A stretch of DNA of 64,000 bases from JBNLBS01 sp050303415 (GTDB lineage Bacteria > Pseudomonadota > Gammaproteobacteria > Methylococcales > Methylomonadaceae), in the NCBI GenBank assembly GCA_050303415.1, contig JBNLBS010000007.1:124001-188000 (forward strand), given 5' to 3'. The notes beneath the pieces were generated by a model. The model was not told where the DNA came from and did no database searches. It worked only from the letters and a program-made list of their open reading frames with translations. The position numbers and the translations under genes were made by a program. Positions 9,301 through 19,384 of this stretch are shown here, piece by piece; position 1 is the first letter of the stretch; each line of letters starts with the position of its first letter.

Positions 9301-10107
9301 TTAATTAATTTTATCGACTTTTACCAGAATATGTAACTGATTCTTATTGGTTTGATGTTGGTAGGATAATAACCCCTTGCCACTTTGCTGATTGTTTTCA
9401 TTGGCGCCGCCTATTTCAACCCATTCACCTAATTTTGCTCTAATGACTGTTTTTGCACTTTGTGTCTGAATATTTCCGGACAGTTGCATTTGATCAGACC
9501 AGGGTGAAACATGCAGGGTAACAAATTGACCGCTTAAATAGGGTGTTACAGCTACACCTGTACTGGCTTCTATAAAGTCAGTAGTTTTGCTGATAGCAGG
9601 TCTGCCAAAACCGGAATCATATATACTGACATTATCTATGGGGTGTATTTTGCCAGTTTTAATGTGCGCGGCATGACCTTCAAGGGTTCTCAGCGTTTGT
9701 GTACTTTCCTGCTTATTATGGCCTTGAGTCTGATAAAAATGACCATGAATTTTTGCATTCAGTCGGTCAGGAGAATGTAAAGGAATCCTCACTTGGGCAT
9801 TGGCTCTGGCATTAAGTTCTTGAGCCGTGGTTTGTCTGCTTTGAATAACGCTGATTAGCAGATTTTTCAGCGGTTGATCCAATGTTTCGATCAGTTTTAA
9901 TAACTCTTCCAGTCGTTCTTCACTGGTTCTGACAATCAGCTTGTTGCCCGATACCATGATTCGGTCAGACGGTTGAAGTAAAGGCTGTATGACAGGCGGC
10001 AGTTCATACGCGGGTCGGTTTTGAATATCAATAACGCTAATAATATTTTCAGACCAAGCCAGGGAACTGTGGCTTAACAGGATTAAAATAAATGTTAATA
10101 TTTTCAT
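9301..10107 (-). CDS. Secreted protein with secretin N-domain-like region
   Basis: A 268-residue protein with a signal peptide (residues 1-19, cleavage after SLAWS). Residues 22-85 resemble the NolW/secretin N-domain: V-I-D-I-Q-N-R-P-A-Y-E-L, then a periodic LEELLKLIETLDQP helix. The rest reads as beta-rich and ends in a VEIGG...LLSYQHQ segment seen in secretin-associated proteins, but there is no complete secretin barrel. It is probably periplasmic or at the outer membrane. It lies 43 bases after glgA and 17 before the HD-GYP gene. Function unknown. Confidence 0.6.
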   Translation of the reverse strand: MKILTFILILLSHSSLAWSENIISVIDIQNRPAYELPPVIQPLLQPSDRIMVSGNKLIVRTSEERLEELLKLIETLDQPLKNLLISVIQSRQTTAQELNARANAQVRIPLHSPDRLNAKIHGHFYQTQGHNKQESTQTLRTLEGHAAHIKTGKIHPIDNVSIYDSGFGRPAISKTTDFIEASTGVAVTPYLSGQFVTLHVSPWSDQMQLSGNIQTQSAKTVIRAKLGEWVEIGGANENNQQSGKGLLSYQHQTNKNQLHILVKVDKIN

Positions 10108-10150
10108 TTTCTTTCTCCGATTTCCTCAGTTTCCATCGGGCGCTGTAGGG

Positions 10151-11587
10151 TTATTCAAGACTGTTATATAGATCCAGATATTGTTTGCCGCTGTTATGCC
10201 AGGTGAAATCTTTTTTCATCGCATTGCGTTGGACTTTTTTCCAGTTGGTTGGGGCGTTATATAGCATTAAAGCCCGTTTGACGGCTTCCAATACCGAGCT
10301 TGCTTCCGGTGCGTTGAATACAAAGCCGCTTGCAGTATTGTCAGCAATGGTATGCGGCAGAGTGTCGACCACTGTGTCGGCCAGCCCCCCTGTTTTTCTA
10401 ACTATAGGCAGGGTGCCATAGTGTTGACTGTACATTTGGTTTAAACCGCAGGGTTCAAAACGCGAAGGCATTAAAAATATGTCTGATCCCGCTTCAATTT
10501 GATGAGCTAATTTTTCATCATAACCAATATGAATAGCAATTTTTTCCGGATACAGGTGAGCGAAGTTTTTTAAATGCTGCTCAAATTCCTTGTCACCGCT
10601 GCCTAAAGCAATAAACTGAACCGGCATTTCAGCTATTTCAGGCAGACATTCAAGGATAAGGTCAATACCTTTTTGTTCTACCAGACGACTGATCACGCCA
10701 ATAACCGGAATGTTTTCATCGACCGGTAAGGTTACTCTGGCTTGTAATGCCATTTTGTTGGTTTTTTTCTTATTCAGTGTTGAAACACTAAAAGCTTGTT
10801 CAATATAAGAATCGTGCTTTGGGTTCCATTGTTCACTATCGATACCATTAATAATGCCGCTTAATGAATCCTGGCGGTGGTTTAACAGGCCTTCCAGGCC
10901 ATAACCAAATGCTGGAGTTTGAATTTCTAATGCGTAGGTCGGACTAACGGTGGTGATATGGTCGGCATAGGCCAGACCGCCTTTAATAAAGGATAATAAA
11001 TCGTAAAATTCCAGCCCGGCCGGTGACCATAGTTGCCCCGGCAGGTTTAATGCAAATCTTGATGAGCTGGGAAATAAACCCTGGTAGGCTAAATTATGGA
11101 TGGTGAAAACTGTTGCCGGGCGGCTTTTTTCCAGGTTGAGAAAGGCAGGCACCAAGCCACTTTGCCAGTCATTGCAATGCACAATATCGGCATGCCATTC
11201 CAGTTGAGCCCGGTTCATGGCAACTTCTACGGCGGTACGGCAAAACAAGCTGAAGCGTTCAGCATTGTTAGGCCAGGGGGCTTTATTGTCATCAACATAA
11301 GGATTTCCTGGCTGGCCAAAATAATCAGGGTAATCGACCAACCAAACTAAAACTCCACTATCATCCAGGCAAGTTTCCAGGATGTTGACCGTTTTATTAT
11401 CGATACGCAGACTGGCGATTTGTTTTGAAGAGTCTGTCGTTTTAATATCTTTGTAATTGGGGAGTATTAGTCTGACATCCTGGCCTAGTTCGTGTAATGC
11501 CTTTGGCAGACTGCCGGATACATCGGCCAAACCGCCGGTTTTAATTAGTGGATGGGCTTCGCTGGTGACAAAAAGTATTTTTTTCAT
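10151..11587 (-). CDS. glgA: Glycogen synthase (ADP-glucose type)
   Basis: GlgA transfers glucose from ADP-glucose to a growing alpha-1,4-glucan. The 478-residue GT5 enzyme starts with ILFVTSEAHPLIKTGGLADV, containing the K-T-G-G-L substrate-binding loop. It shows VHCNDWQSGLVPAF, GLEGLLNHR, the ISRLVEQKGIDLI block and the C-terminal PSRFEPCGLNQMYSQHYGT with its catalytic Glu. It follows glgB by 35 bases on the same strand. Confidence 0.97.
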   Translation of the reverse strand: MKKILFVTSEAHPLIKTGGLADVSGSLPKALHELGQDVRLILPNYKDIKTTDSSKQIASLRIDNKTVNILETCLDDSGVLVWLVDYPDYFGQPGNPYVDDNKAPWPNNAERFSLFCRTAVEVAMNRAQLEWHADIVHCNDWQSGLVPAFLNLEKSRPATVFTIHNLAYQGLFPSSSRFALNLPGQLWSPAGLEFYDLLSFIKGGLAYADHITTVSPTYALEIQTPAFGYGLEGLLNHRQDSLSGIINGIDSEQWNPKHDSYIEQAFSVSTLNKKKTNKMALQARVTLPVDENIPVIGVISRLVEQKGIDLILECLPEIAEMPVQFIALGSGDKEFEQHLKNFAHLYPEKIAIHIGYDEKLAHQIEAGSDIFLMPSRFEPCGLNQMYSQHYGTLPIVRKTGGLADTVVDTLPHTIADNTASGFVFNAPEASSVLEAVKRALMLYNAPTNWKKVQRNAMKKDFTWHNSGKQYLDLYNSLE

Positions 11588-11622
11588 ATTGCTTTTATCG
11601 GGTATAGATTTAATGCAAAAAG

Positions 11623-13815
11623 CTAAAGTTTTAAAATAATACCGCCAAGTGGAGGTAAGGTAAGGTTAATTGAATGTGCTTGGTTCATCCAGGGGACAGG
11701 TTCGGAAAAGGCATTGCCGTTCCCGGTATTGCTGCCGGCGTAAAAACTTGAATCAGAATTGAAAACCTCTTTATATGTACCTCCTTTTGACACTCCAATG
11801 CGGTAATTATGGCGCGGTAATGGTGTGAAGTTAAAAACTACAATCAGCTCTTTATTTTCATGTTTGCGTCTAAAACTGATCACTGATTGTTCCACATCGT
11901 GGCAATCAATCCATTCAAATCCCTGTTGATCAAAATCATGGTGAAATAAAGCCGGCTCAGATTTGTAAAGGTGATTCAGGTCTCTGACCAGTTTCTGTAT
12001 GCCTTGATGATTTGGGTATTCTAGAATATACCAGTCCAAAGCCTGATTAAAATTCCATTCGGTACCCTGACCAAATTCACCGCCCATAAATAATAGTTTT
12101 TTACCCGGATAGGTATACATAAAGGTAAACAATAGCCTTAGGTTGGCAAAGCGTTGCCATTCATCACCAGGCATTTTATTCAGTAATGAGCCTTTACCAT
12201 GAACGACTTCATCATGAGAAAAAGGCAGGGTAAAGTTTTCTGTAAATGCGTAAATCAGTCCAAAAGTAAGCTGGTCATGATGGTGTTTTCTGTAGACAGG
12301 GTCATGGCTCATATAGGATAAGGTGTCATGCATCCAACCCATATTCCACTTCATGGAAAACCCCAGTCCACCCGCCCAGGTTGGGCGAGTAACTTGTGGC
12401 CAGGCAGTTGATTCTTCGGCAATAATAAAGGTGCCAGGGTGCTGGTTATGAGTGACTGAATTAAGTTCTTTAAAGAAGTCGATGGCTTCCAGGTTTTCAT
12501 GGCTACCATACATATTGGGAATCCAGTCGTTATCATCTCTTGAGTAATTAAGATATAACATGGAGGCAACAGCATCCACCCTGAGGCCGTCCATATGAAA
12601 TTCATTCAGCCAGAAGATGGCGCTGGATAACAAAAAGTTTTTGACTTCATTGCGACCATAGTTATAAATCAGTGTCCCCCAGTCCCTATGTTCCCCTTTT
12701 CGAGGATCTTCGTGTTCATATAAGGCCGTACCATCAAAGCGGGCTAGAGCAAAGCTGTCTTTAGGAAAATGAGCAGGAACCCAATCAAGAATCACGCCAA
12801 TATCGTGTAGATGACAATAATCGATAAAATAGCGAAAATCATCGGCATTACCATGACGACTAGTGGGGGCAAAATAGCCGGTGGTTTGATACCCCCACGA
12901 ACCATCAAAAGGATGTTCGGTAACGGGTAACAGTTCAATATGGGTAAAGCCCATATCGACGACATATGCCACCAATTGTTTAGCCAATTCCCGGTAATTT
13001 AGGAAGTTTCCCTGATCATCACGGCGCCAGGAGCCTAAATGAACCTCATAAATCGACATGGGCGCGTTAAGCCAATTATGATTCTGCCGGGTCTCCATCC
13101 ATTTGGCATCCTGCCATTGGTAATGAGAATAATCGGTAACAATTGAGGATGTGGCTGGGCGAAATTCAAATTGTTGACCGTAAGGGTCTGTTTTAACTAG
13201 GATTTCATTGCTGTTTCTAGCCAGAAGTTCAAATTTATATAAGCAACCTGCCTCCAGTTCCGGGATAAATATTTCCCAGATGCCACTGCTGCCTAGATTT
13301 CTCATCGGATGACAACGACCGTCCCATCGGTTAAAGTCCCCTATAACGCTGACTCTTTCGGCATTGGGTGCCCACACGGCAAATAAAACGCCGTCAATAT
13401 TATCTACTTGATGAAGATGTGCGCCGAGTTTGTTGTAAATATGCCAATGTTTGCCTTCTGAAAATAAATGCTGATCAAATTCAGCGAGTTGAGTTGGAAA
13501 ATCATAAGGGTCGTAGTTTTCATGATGATGCCCGTTCTTATCAGTCCAGCTCAGTTTATAATGATGCGGTAAATCGTTTTCTTGACATTCGTATTGAAAA
13601 AAGTCACTGTCCGGTATACGTTGTAGGGCAACGTTATTATGACTGAACTCAATGGCCTCTGCGTAAGGCGAATAGACCCTTACCTGAATGTGACCATCGA
13701 TGCAATGTCGCCCTAAAATAGAAAAAGGGTCATGATGCTTCGCTTCGGCAATTTTGACAGCATCTGCTGAATCAAGATTGTTCTTTAACTGCTTTTTCAC
13801 TTTACAAGGCCTCAT
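11623..13815 (-). CDS. glgB: 1,4-alpha-glucan branching enzyme
   Basis: GlgB introduces alpha-1,6 branches into glycogen. The 730-residue GH13 protein has a GlgB N-domain, a CBM48-like module ([20 protein letters not shown]) and the (beta/alpha)8 domain. The nucleophile Asp lies in [13 protein letters not shown], the acid/base Glu in [13 protein letters not shown], and the third Asp in [13 protein letters not shown]. It heads the leftward glgB-glgA run and is divergent from glgC, with 78 bases between the start codons carrying both promoters. Confidence 0.97.
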   Translation of the reverse strand: MRPCKVKKQLKNNLDSADAVKIAEAKHHDPFSILGRHCIDGHIQVRVYSPYAEAIEFSHNNVALQRIPDSDFFQYECQENDLPHHYKLSWTDKNGHHHENYDPYDFPTQLAEFDQHLFSEGKHWHIYNKLGAHLHQVDNIDGVLFAVWAPNAERVSVIGDFNRWDGRCHPMRNLGSSGIWEIFIPELEAGCLYKFELLARNSNEILVKTDPYGQQFEFRPATSSIVTDYSHYQWQDAKWMETRQNHNWLNAPMSIYEVHLGSWRRDDQGNFLNYRELAKQLVAYVVDMGFTHIELLPVTEHPFDGSWGYQTTGYFAPTSRHGNADDFRYFIDYCHLHDIGVILDWVPAHFPKDSFALARFDGTALYEHEDPRKGEHRDWGTLIYNYGRNEVKNFLLSSAIFWLNEFHMDGLRVDAVASMLYLNYSRDDNDWIPNMYGSHENLEAIDFFKELNSVTHNQHPGTFIIAEESTAWPQVTRPTWAGGLGFSMKWNMGWMHDTLSYMSHDPVYRKHHHDQLTFGLIYAFTENFTLPFSHDEVVHGKGSLLNKMPGDEWQRFANLRLLFTFMYTYPGKKLLFMGGEFGQGTEWNFNQALDWYILEYPNHQGIQKLVRDLNHLYKSEPALFHHDFDQQGFEWIDCHDVEQSVISFRRKHENKELIVVFNFTPLPRHNYRIGVSKGGTYKEVFNSDSSFYAGSNTGNGNAFSEPVPWMNQAHSINLTLPPLGGIILKL

Positions 13816-13893
13816 TGTAGTAGAATGGAGTTTGAGATAAATGTTACCAAATTAACCAAATGTAGTAATAGCTTATATCATAAGGGGATGTAA

Positions 13894-15171
13894 ATGTCAG
13901 ATACCAGTACACAGCATCATGCACGATTTGTAAGTCATTTGACTCGCAATACGATTGCTTTAGTTTTAGCAGGTGGACGTGGGTCCCGTTTAAAGAATAT
14001 GACTGACTGGCGGGCTAAACCGGCAGTTCCGTTTGGTGGTAAATTCCGGATTATTGATTTTCCACTGTCGAACTGTATTAACTCAGGGATTCGAAAGGTT
14101 GGTATTTTAACCCAGTATAAAGCTGATTCATTGATTCGGCATATACAACAGGGGTGGGGTTTTTTGCGTGGCGAATTTGGTGAGTACGTCGATTTAATGC
14201 CGGCGCAACAAAGAATTGAAACCTCTTGGTATGAAGGAACAGCAGACGCCGTTTATCAAAATATTGATATTATTCGTGCCCGAAATCCGGAGTATGTTTT
14301 GGTTCTGGCCGGAGATCATATTTATAAAATGGATTATGGCGCCATGCTGGCTGATCATGCGGCCAATGAAGCCGATTTAACTATTGGTTGTATTGAAGTG
14401 TCTTTGGAAGAAGCTACCGCATTTGGCGTTATGGATGTCGATGAAAACAGACGAGTTAAGGCTTTTGTGGAAAAACCGGAAAATCCTCCGGTTATGCCGG
14501 GTAGAACGGACACAGCTCTGGCTTCAATGGGTATTTATATCTTTAATACCTCATTTTTGTACGAACAGCTAATTAAAGATGCAGACACCAAAGGTTCAAG
14601 TCATGATTTTGGTGGTGATATTATTCCATCAGTAATTGATAAATATCGTGTGAATGCATACCCGTTTCTGGATTTACAAAGTGGAGAACAAAGCTATTGG
14701 CGCGATGTGGGTACTCTGGATGCCTACTGGTCAGCGAATATGGAATTGATCGGCGTCAAGCCGGATTTAAATTTGTATGATAAAACCTGGCCAATTTGGA
14801 CCTATCAGGAACAAACTCCGCCGGCCAAATTTGTATTCGATGATGATGACCGTAGAGGGCAGGCCGTAGACTCGATGGTGTCTGGTGGTTGTGTAATTTC
14901 GGGTGCTAAGGTGAGTCATTCATTGTTGTTTTCAAATGTTAGAGTCAATTCATATTCCACCATCGAAGATTCAGTTGTTTTACCTGAAGCGAATATTGGC
15001 CGTGACTGTCGAATTAAAAAAGCAATTATTGAAAAAGGTTGTGAGATCCCCAAAGGTATGGTGATCGGTGAAGACAGGGCGGAAGATGAAAAAAGATTTT
15101 TTGTTAGTCCTGGTGGCGTTGTTTTAGTGACACCAGATATGTTGGGACATAGTAGACATCATGTCAGATAA
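13894..15171 (+). CDS. glgC: Glucose-1-phosphate adenylyltransferase
   Basis: GlgC makes ADP-glucose from ATP and glucose-1-phosphate, the committed and allosterically controlled step of glycogen synthesis. The 425-residue protein has the nucleotide-binding [20 protein letters not shown] and the adjacent [17 protein letters not shown] segment. EKP near residue 196 and a C-terminal left-handed beta-helix region ([12 protein letters not shown] and following) complete the family pattern. Its stop overlaps the start of the GH57 gene by 11 bases, beginning a tightly coupled three-gene run. Confidence 0.97.
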   Translation: MSDTSTQHHARFVSHLTRNTIALVLAGGRGSRLKNMTDWRAKPAVPFGGKFRIIDFPLSNCINSGIRKVGILTQYKADSLIRHIQQGWGFLRGEFGEYVDLMPAQQRIETSWYEGTADAVYQNIDIIRARNPEYVLVLAGDHIYKMDYGAMLADHAANEADLTIGCIEVSLEEATAFGVMDVDENRRVKAFVEKPENPPVMPGRTDTALASMGIYIFNTSFLYEQLIKDADTKGSSHDFGGDIIPSVIDKYRVNAYPFLDLQSGEQSYWRDVGTLDAYWSANMELIGVKPDLNLYDKTWPIWTYQEQTPPAKFVFDDDDRRGQAVDSMVSGGCVISGAKVSHSLLFSNVRVNSYSTIEDSVVLPEANIGRDCRIKKAIIEKGCEIPKGMVIGEDRAEDEKRFFVSPGGVVLVTPDMLGHSRHHVR

Positions 15172-16852
15172 AAAGAAATTAAAATTAGTATTGTGCTGGC
15201 ACATGCACCAGCCGGAGTATAGAGATCTGCAAACCAAGGAGTATAAATTACCTTGGACGTATTTGCATGTAATTAAAGACTATATTGATATGGTCGCACA
15301 TCTGGAATCAGTACCTGAGGCCAAGGCGGTGGTCAATTTTGCGCCAATTTTACTGGAGCAAATAGAAGATTATGCGGGGCAGGTGAATGGTTTTTTACAT
15401 GATGGTGTTGCTATCAGGGATCCATTGTTGGCAGCATTAGCTGATCCCAGTATTCCAGCGAACCCGGATGAGCGTCTAAAACTGGTTAAAGATTGCATGC
15501 GGGCCAACCGGGAAAGGCAGATTGAACGCTATCCGGCATTTAAGAGGCTGGTGGATATGGCTTTGTGGCTTGAGGAACATCATGACGCCATGACTTATGT
15601 CAATTCACAGTTTATTAATGATATTCTGGTCTGGTATCACCTGGCCTGGATGGGCGAAACGGTTATTATTTCTGATTCCAGAGTAAAGCGATTAATAGAC
15701 AAGGGTTGTGGCTATACCTTTCATGAACGTTTGGAAGTAATTGAGGTTATCGATAAATTGTTGGAAACAGTGATTTGTCGGTATAAGGTTTTGGCAAAGA
15801 AAGGGCAGATTGAACTGTCAGTGACCCCTTATGCGCATCCCATCATGCCGTTGATGCTGGATTTAAACAGTGCGCATGATGCTATGCCGGATGCGGCTTT
15901 ACCAGAGCTGGATGCTTATCCGGGCGGGGAAGAGCGCGTACGTTGGCACTTGCAAAAAGGAATCGAAACCTTTAAGCGATTTTTTGGCTTTAAACCGCAA
16001 GGTTGCTGGCCTTCAGAAGGCAGTGTCAGTCAGGAAACGCTGGAAATATTGTCAGAGTTTAATTTTAAATGGGCGGCCAGCGGGGGTAATGTACTGCATA
16101 ATAGTTTGCAGGAGTCCGATTTGGATTTAACCAGTGTGCATCACCCTTTTAAAGTTAAGAAGATCGATTTAACCTGTTTTTTTCGTGATGATGGCTTGTC
16201 TGATTTAATCGGTTTTGAATATTCCAAATGGCATGCTGATGATGCAGTTGCTGATTTGATTACACATCTGGAACATATTGCAGAAAATGAGCCGGAAGAC
16301 AGCGTGGTTTCCATTATTATGGATGGTGAAAATGCATGGGAATATTATCCTGATAATGGCTACCATTTCTTAACGGCCTTATACCAGCGCTTGTCATCTC
16401 ATCCTGATATTGAGTTAACCACTTTTTCTGAGTGTTTAAAAGAAAAAATAAAGGTTAAGACACTGCCTAAGCTGCTTGCAGGAAGTTGGGTTTATGGTAC
16501 ATTTTCAACATGGATTGGTGATGCCGATAAAAACCGTGGTTGGGATATGCTGGGTGATGTGAAATGGTGTTTTGACAAGGTAATCTCAACCGGGCGTTTA
16601 ACGGATGAGCAGGTAAAAGAGGCAGAGATGCAGTTGGCAATATGTGAAGGCTCGGACTGGTTCTGGTGGTTTGGGGATTATAACCCGGGTGAAGCTGTCA
16701 GCAATTTTGAACGACAATATCGTTTGAATCTGACCAACTTGTATAGAAAACTGGGAGAAGAGCCACCCGCCTATTTATCCATGTCATTTACCCAGGGTTC
16801 TGGTTCGCCAGTGATGGGAGGAGCAATGAGACCGGGTGTTGAAAACTCTTAA
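15161..16852 (+). CDS. Glycoside hydrolase family 57 alpha-glucan enzyme
   Basis: A 563-residue cytoplasmic GH57 protein. It opens with [14 protein letters not shown] (GH57 motif 1) and has the motif around the nucleophile Glu, [14 protein letters not shown], and the motif around the acid/base Asp, [15 protein letters not shown]57 includes amylopullulanases, 4-alpha-glucanotransferases and branching enzymes, and sequence alone does not settle which this is. It is embedded between glgC and malQ with overlaps of 11 bases and 1 base, so it almost certainly acts on glycogen or maltodextrin. Confidence 0.9.
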   Translation: MSDKKKLKLVLCWHMHQPEYRDLQTKEYKLPWTYLHVIKDYIDMVAHLESVPEAKAVVNFAPILLEQIEDYAGQVNGFLHDGVAIRDPLLAALADPSIPANPDERLKLVKDCMRANRERQIERYPAFKRLVDMALWLEEHHDAMTYVNSQFINDILVWYHLAWMGETVIISDSRVKRLIDKGCGYTFHERLEVIEVIDKLLETVICRYKVLAKKGQIELSVTPYAHPIMPLMLDLNSAHDAMPDAALPELDAYPGGEERVRWHLQKGIETFKRFFGFKPQGCWPSEGSVSQETLEILSEFNFKWAASGGNVLHNSLQESDLDLTSVHHPFKVKKIDLTCFFRDDGLSDLIGFEYSKWHADDAVADLITHLEHIAENEPEDSVVSIIMDGENAWEYYPDNGYHFLTALYQRLSSHPDIELTTFSECLKEKIKVKTLPKLLAGSWVYGTFSTWIGDADKNRGWDMLGDVKWCFDKVISTGRLTDEQVKEAEMQLAICEGSDWFWWFGDYNPGEAVSNFERQYRLNLTNLYRKLGEEPPAYLSMSFTQGSGSPVMGGAMRPGVENS

Positions 16853-18354
16853 TGGATAAACCAGTACGGAAATTCAATGTGGTAGATATTTTTAATAAAC
16901 GTCGGGCGGGAGTTTTATTGCATATTACGTCTTTGCCCGGCACATATGCAAACGGCACCTTGGGTCAAAGTGCTTATAAATTCGTCGATTTTTTACATGA
17001 AGCAGGCATTTCCGTTTGGCAAACACTGCCGCTAGGCATGACGCATGGCGATGGGTCTCCTTATCAGTGTTTATCTGCTCATGCCGGTAATCCGGAATTA
17101 ATTGATCTGGATTGGGTGATAAACAGGGGATGGCTGGATACGACCTATAACTGTCAAGTTTGCCCCGGCGGAGAGTCTTGTCAAAATCGATGTACTATTA
17201 TGCGGGCTTTTTCCCGTTTCAAGATCATTGCCGATGAGCAGGAAAAAGCCGATTTTCACCAATTTTGTCAGGATAAAAAAAACTGGCTTGATGATTTTTC
17301 TATTTTTCTGGCGCTTAAAGAAGAGTTCAGTGAGCTTAGCTGGGTCAATTGGCCTCAGCACTTTAAAGATAGGGATACAAGTGCTGTAAAAGAAGCTTTT
17401 AGGCGGCTGCATGAAACGATAGAAGTTATTAAATTTGAACAGTTTATCTTTTTCCAGCAATGGCATGAGTTAAAAGCTTATGCTCACCAGAAAGGCGTGT
17501 TATTGTTTGGTGATATGCCAATTTTTGTCTCCTATGATAGTGCAGACGTTTGGGCTAACAGGGAGGTGTTTAAACTTGACGAAAATGGAAATATGACAGT
17601 TGTTGCCGGCGTGCCGCCGGATTATTTTTCTGAGACCGGCCAGCGCTGGGGTAATCCTCATTATGACTGGGGATACCTTAGAGAGACCGGTTTTAAGTGG
17701 TGGCTGGACAGAATGCAAACACAACTGGAATTGTTCGATATTAATCGAATCGATCATTTCAGGGGCTTGGAGGCGGCTTGGGAAATATTGGCCACAGAGG
17801 AGACTGCCATTAACGGAAGCTGGCAGGCGGCTCCGGGTGCGGAATTGTTGAATGCAATCTATACCAAATTTGGCGATATTGCCTTGGTTGCAGAGGATTT
17901 GGGTATTATTACTCAAGAAGTTGAGGAATTAAGGGATCGGTTTAAATTACCGGGTATGAAAATTCTTCAGTTTGCTTTTGATGGCGGCCCGGATAATCCG
18001 TATCTGCCATTTCAGCACGTTGAAAACAGTGTGGTATATACCGGTACGCACGATAATGATACCACTTTGGGCTGGTACCAAAATTTATCCGACCAACAGC
18101 AGCAGCAAGTATCTGAATATCTTGGTGTGACTGATATTAAAATGCCTTGTAGCTTGATGCACGCTGCATTTGCTTCAGTGGCAAATCTGGCTATAGTGCC
18201 AATGCAGGATATTTTGGCTCTGGATGGAGACGGGCGAATGAATGTGCCGGGTACGGTGGAAGGTAACTGGCAGTGGCGTTTTAATTGGCAGCAGTTAACT
18301 GCCGACCGAGTGAATAAATTAACCCGCATGGTGGATATGTTCGGTAGACGATAA
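16852..18354 (+). CDS. malQ: 4-alpha-glucanotransferase (amylomaltase)
   Basis: MalQ disproportionates maltodextrins released from glycogen. The 500-residue GH77 enzyme shows GVLLHITSLPG, the D-G-S-P-Y-Q loop and the nucleophile Asp in INRIDHFRGLEAAW. The general acid Glu lies in ALVAEDLGI and the third Asp in YTGTHDNDTTLGW. Odd feature: a cysteine cluster C-x2-C-x5-C-x3-C at residues 101-114, in the stretch after LIDLDWVINRGWL, which looks like a small metal site. Its start overlaps the GH57 stop by one base (TAATG). Confidence 0.95.
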   Translation: MDKPVRKFNVVDIFNKRRAGVLLHITSLPGTYANGTLGQSAYKFVDFLHEAGISVWQTLPLGMTHGDGSPYQCLSAHAGNPELIDLDWVINRGWLDTTYNCQVCPGGESCQNRCTIMRAFSRFKIIADEQEKADFHQFCQDKKNWLDDFSIFLALKEEFSELSWVNWPQHFKDRDTSAVKEAFRRLHETIEVIKFEQFIFFQQWHELKAYAHQKGVLLFGDMPIFVSYDSADVWANREVFKLDENGNMTVVAGVPPDYFSETGQRWGNPHYDWGYLRETGFKWWLDRMQTQLELFDINRIDHFRGLEAAWEILATEETAINGSWQAAPGAELLNAIYTKFGDIALVAEDLGIITQEVEELRDRFKLPGMKILQFAFDGGPDNPYLPFQHVENSVVYTGTHDNDTTLGWYQNLSDQQQQQVSEYLGVTDIKMPCSLMHAAFASVANLAIVPMQDILALDGDGRMNVPGTVEGNWQWRFNWQQLTADRVNKLTRMVDMFGRR

Positions 18355-18369
18355 TATGCATTCTATGCT

Positions 18370-18393
18370 AGAGACGCGATACATCGCGTCTCT
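18370..18393. terminator. Hairpin between convergent malQ and xoxJ
   Basis: An 11-base inverted repeat (AGAGACGCGAT and its complement) with almost no spacer forms a GC-rich hairpin just after the malQ stop and before the end of xoxJ. It could terminate either strand, but no long T run follows. Confidence 0.55.
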
Positions 18394-18407
18394 CCATATC
18401 TGTTGGA

Positions 18408-19265
18408 TTAATCGTCATCATCCTTATGGGGTTGTTTGGGAATAGGCAATAACGGTATTTGGTACGCGCTGATGATTTGTTGAATTTCTTTGCTTTTAGT
18501 GCTAATTAATTTGTTTAGCATTTCCTGTCTGGCTTTATCTCCAAAACGCACTGCCATCGCCATTGAAAAATCAAACTTCATCCCAGGTGTTGATTGCATA
18601 GGCATTACTGTATAACTGTTCTTTGGGCTTTGTGAGATGACATAACCAGCCATGGGTCCCCATAGTATTACCACATCAATTTTGCCTTTCTTCAGGTCTT
18701 TTTCAATCTGCATAGCGACATTATTTTCATGGTCACCGGTCATGGTTTGGTATGGTATACCTTGTTCTAGCAAGCCATTTTTTTGCAGCCAAGCTGTTCC
18801 CGGACCTCTATCAAACATGGCTATTTTCAAGGCATCAAGTTTGTCCAGGGGCAAATCACGAAGCTGTGAAGGGTGGGTAATATTGTCCAGGCCACGGCCT
18901 TTGGCAATGATCATAACATAAGTGGAGTGATAATAAGGCTTTGTAGTAATTGCCAGCTCAAAACCCGTTGGAACACCCATGACTACATCACATTTGTACT
19001 CGTCACTGTTTTCTTTTTGTACGCGTAAGGTATTACGAATAAAGCCAATGCGTTGAGGAAACCAGGTATATTCGACCGTTTGACCAAGTTCTTTGGCAAA
19101 TAATTCTGCGATTTTATTTTCGAAACCATCCAGTTTTTTAGTAGAGTAAGGAGGGTTCAGTGGGTCGGCGCAGACCTTGAATTTACCTTCGGCCTGAACT
19201 GTACAAGATAAAGTGAATAGTAAACTGCTTATGAAAAGTGCATTAATGCGAGAGATGGCTCTCAT
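18408..19265 (-). CDS. xoxJ: XoxJ: periplasmic binding-protein-like partner of XoxF methanol dehydrogenase
   Basis: A 285-residue protein with a signal peptide (to about LSCTVQAEG) and a family-3 solute-binding fold: FKVCADPLNPPYSTKKLDGFENKIAELFAKELG is the usual start of MxaJ/XoxJ proteins. It then has the WFPQR, CDVVMGVPTGFE and VVILWGPMAGY segments. XoxJ is thought to activate or mature the quinoprotein in the periplasm. I chose the ATG at 19265 because AAGGAGA lies six bases upstream; an ATG at 19289 would place the signal peptide too far in. It lies downstream of xoxF behind a terminator hairpin. Confidence 0.88.
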   Translation of the reverse strand: MRAISRINALFISSLLFTLSCTVQAEGKFKVCADPLNPPYSTKKLDGFENKIAELFAKELGQTVEYTWFPQRIGFIRNTLRVQKENSDEYKCDVVMGVPTGFELAITTKPYYHSTYVMIIAKGRGLDNITHPSQLRDLPLDKLDALKIAMFDRGPGTAWLQKNGLLEQGIPYQTMTGDHENNVAMQIEKDLKKGKIDVVILWGPMAGYVISQSPKNSYTVMPMQSTPGMKFDFSMAMAVRFGDKARQEMLNKLISTKSKEIQQIISAYQIPLLPIPKQPHKDDDD

Positions 19266-19321
19266 CAGGTTCTCCTTGAGTTCAAACATTAAGGAGGAAT
19301 AGTGTACTGCATAAAAAAGAA

Positions 19322-19352
19322 AAGCCCTAGTCGATTAAATCGACTAGGGCTT
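19322..19352 (-). terminator. Strong terminator hairpin after xoxF
   Basis: Two perfect 15-base arms (AAGCCCTAGTCGATT and its complement) meet at one central base. On the leftward strand they are followed by TTTTCTTTTTT. The hairpin lies between the xoxF stop and xoxJ, so most xoxF transcripts probably end here, with some read-through or a separate promoter feeding xoxJ. Confidence 0.85.
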
Positions 19353-19384
19353 CTTTTAAGCTAAAACTAAATAGTTAGTTCGAC

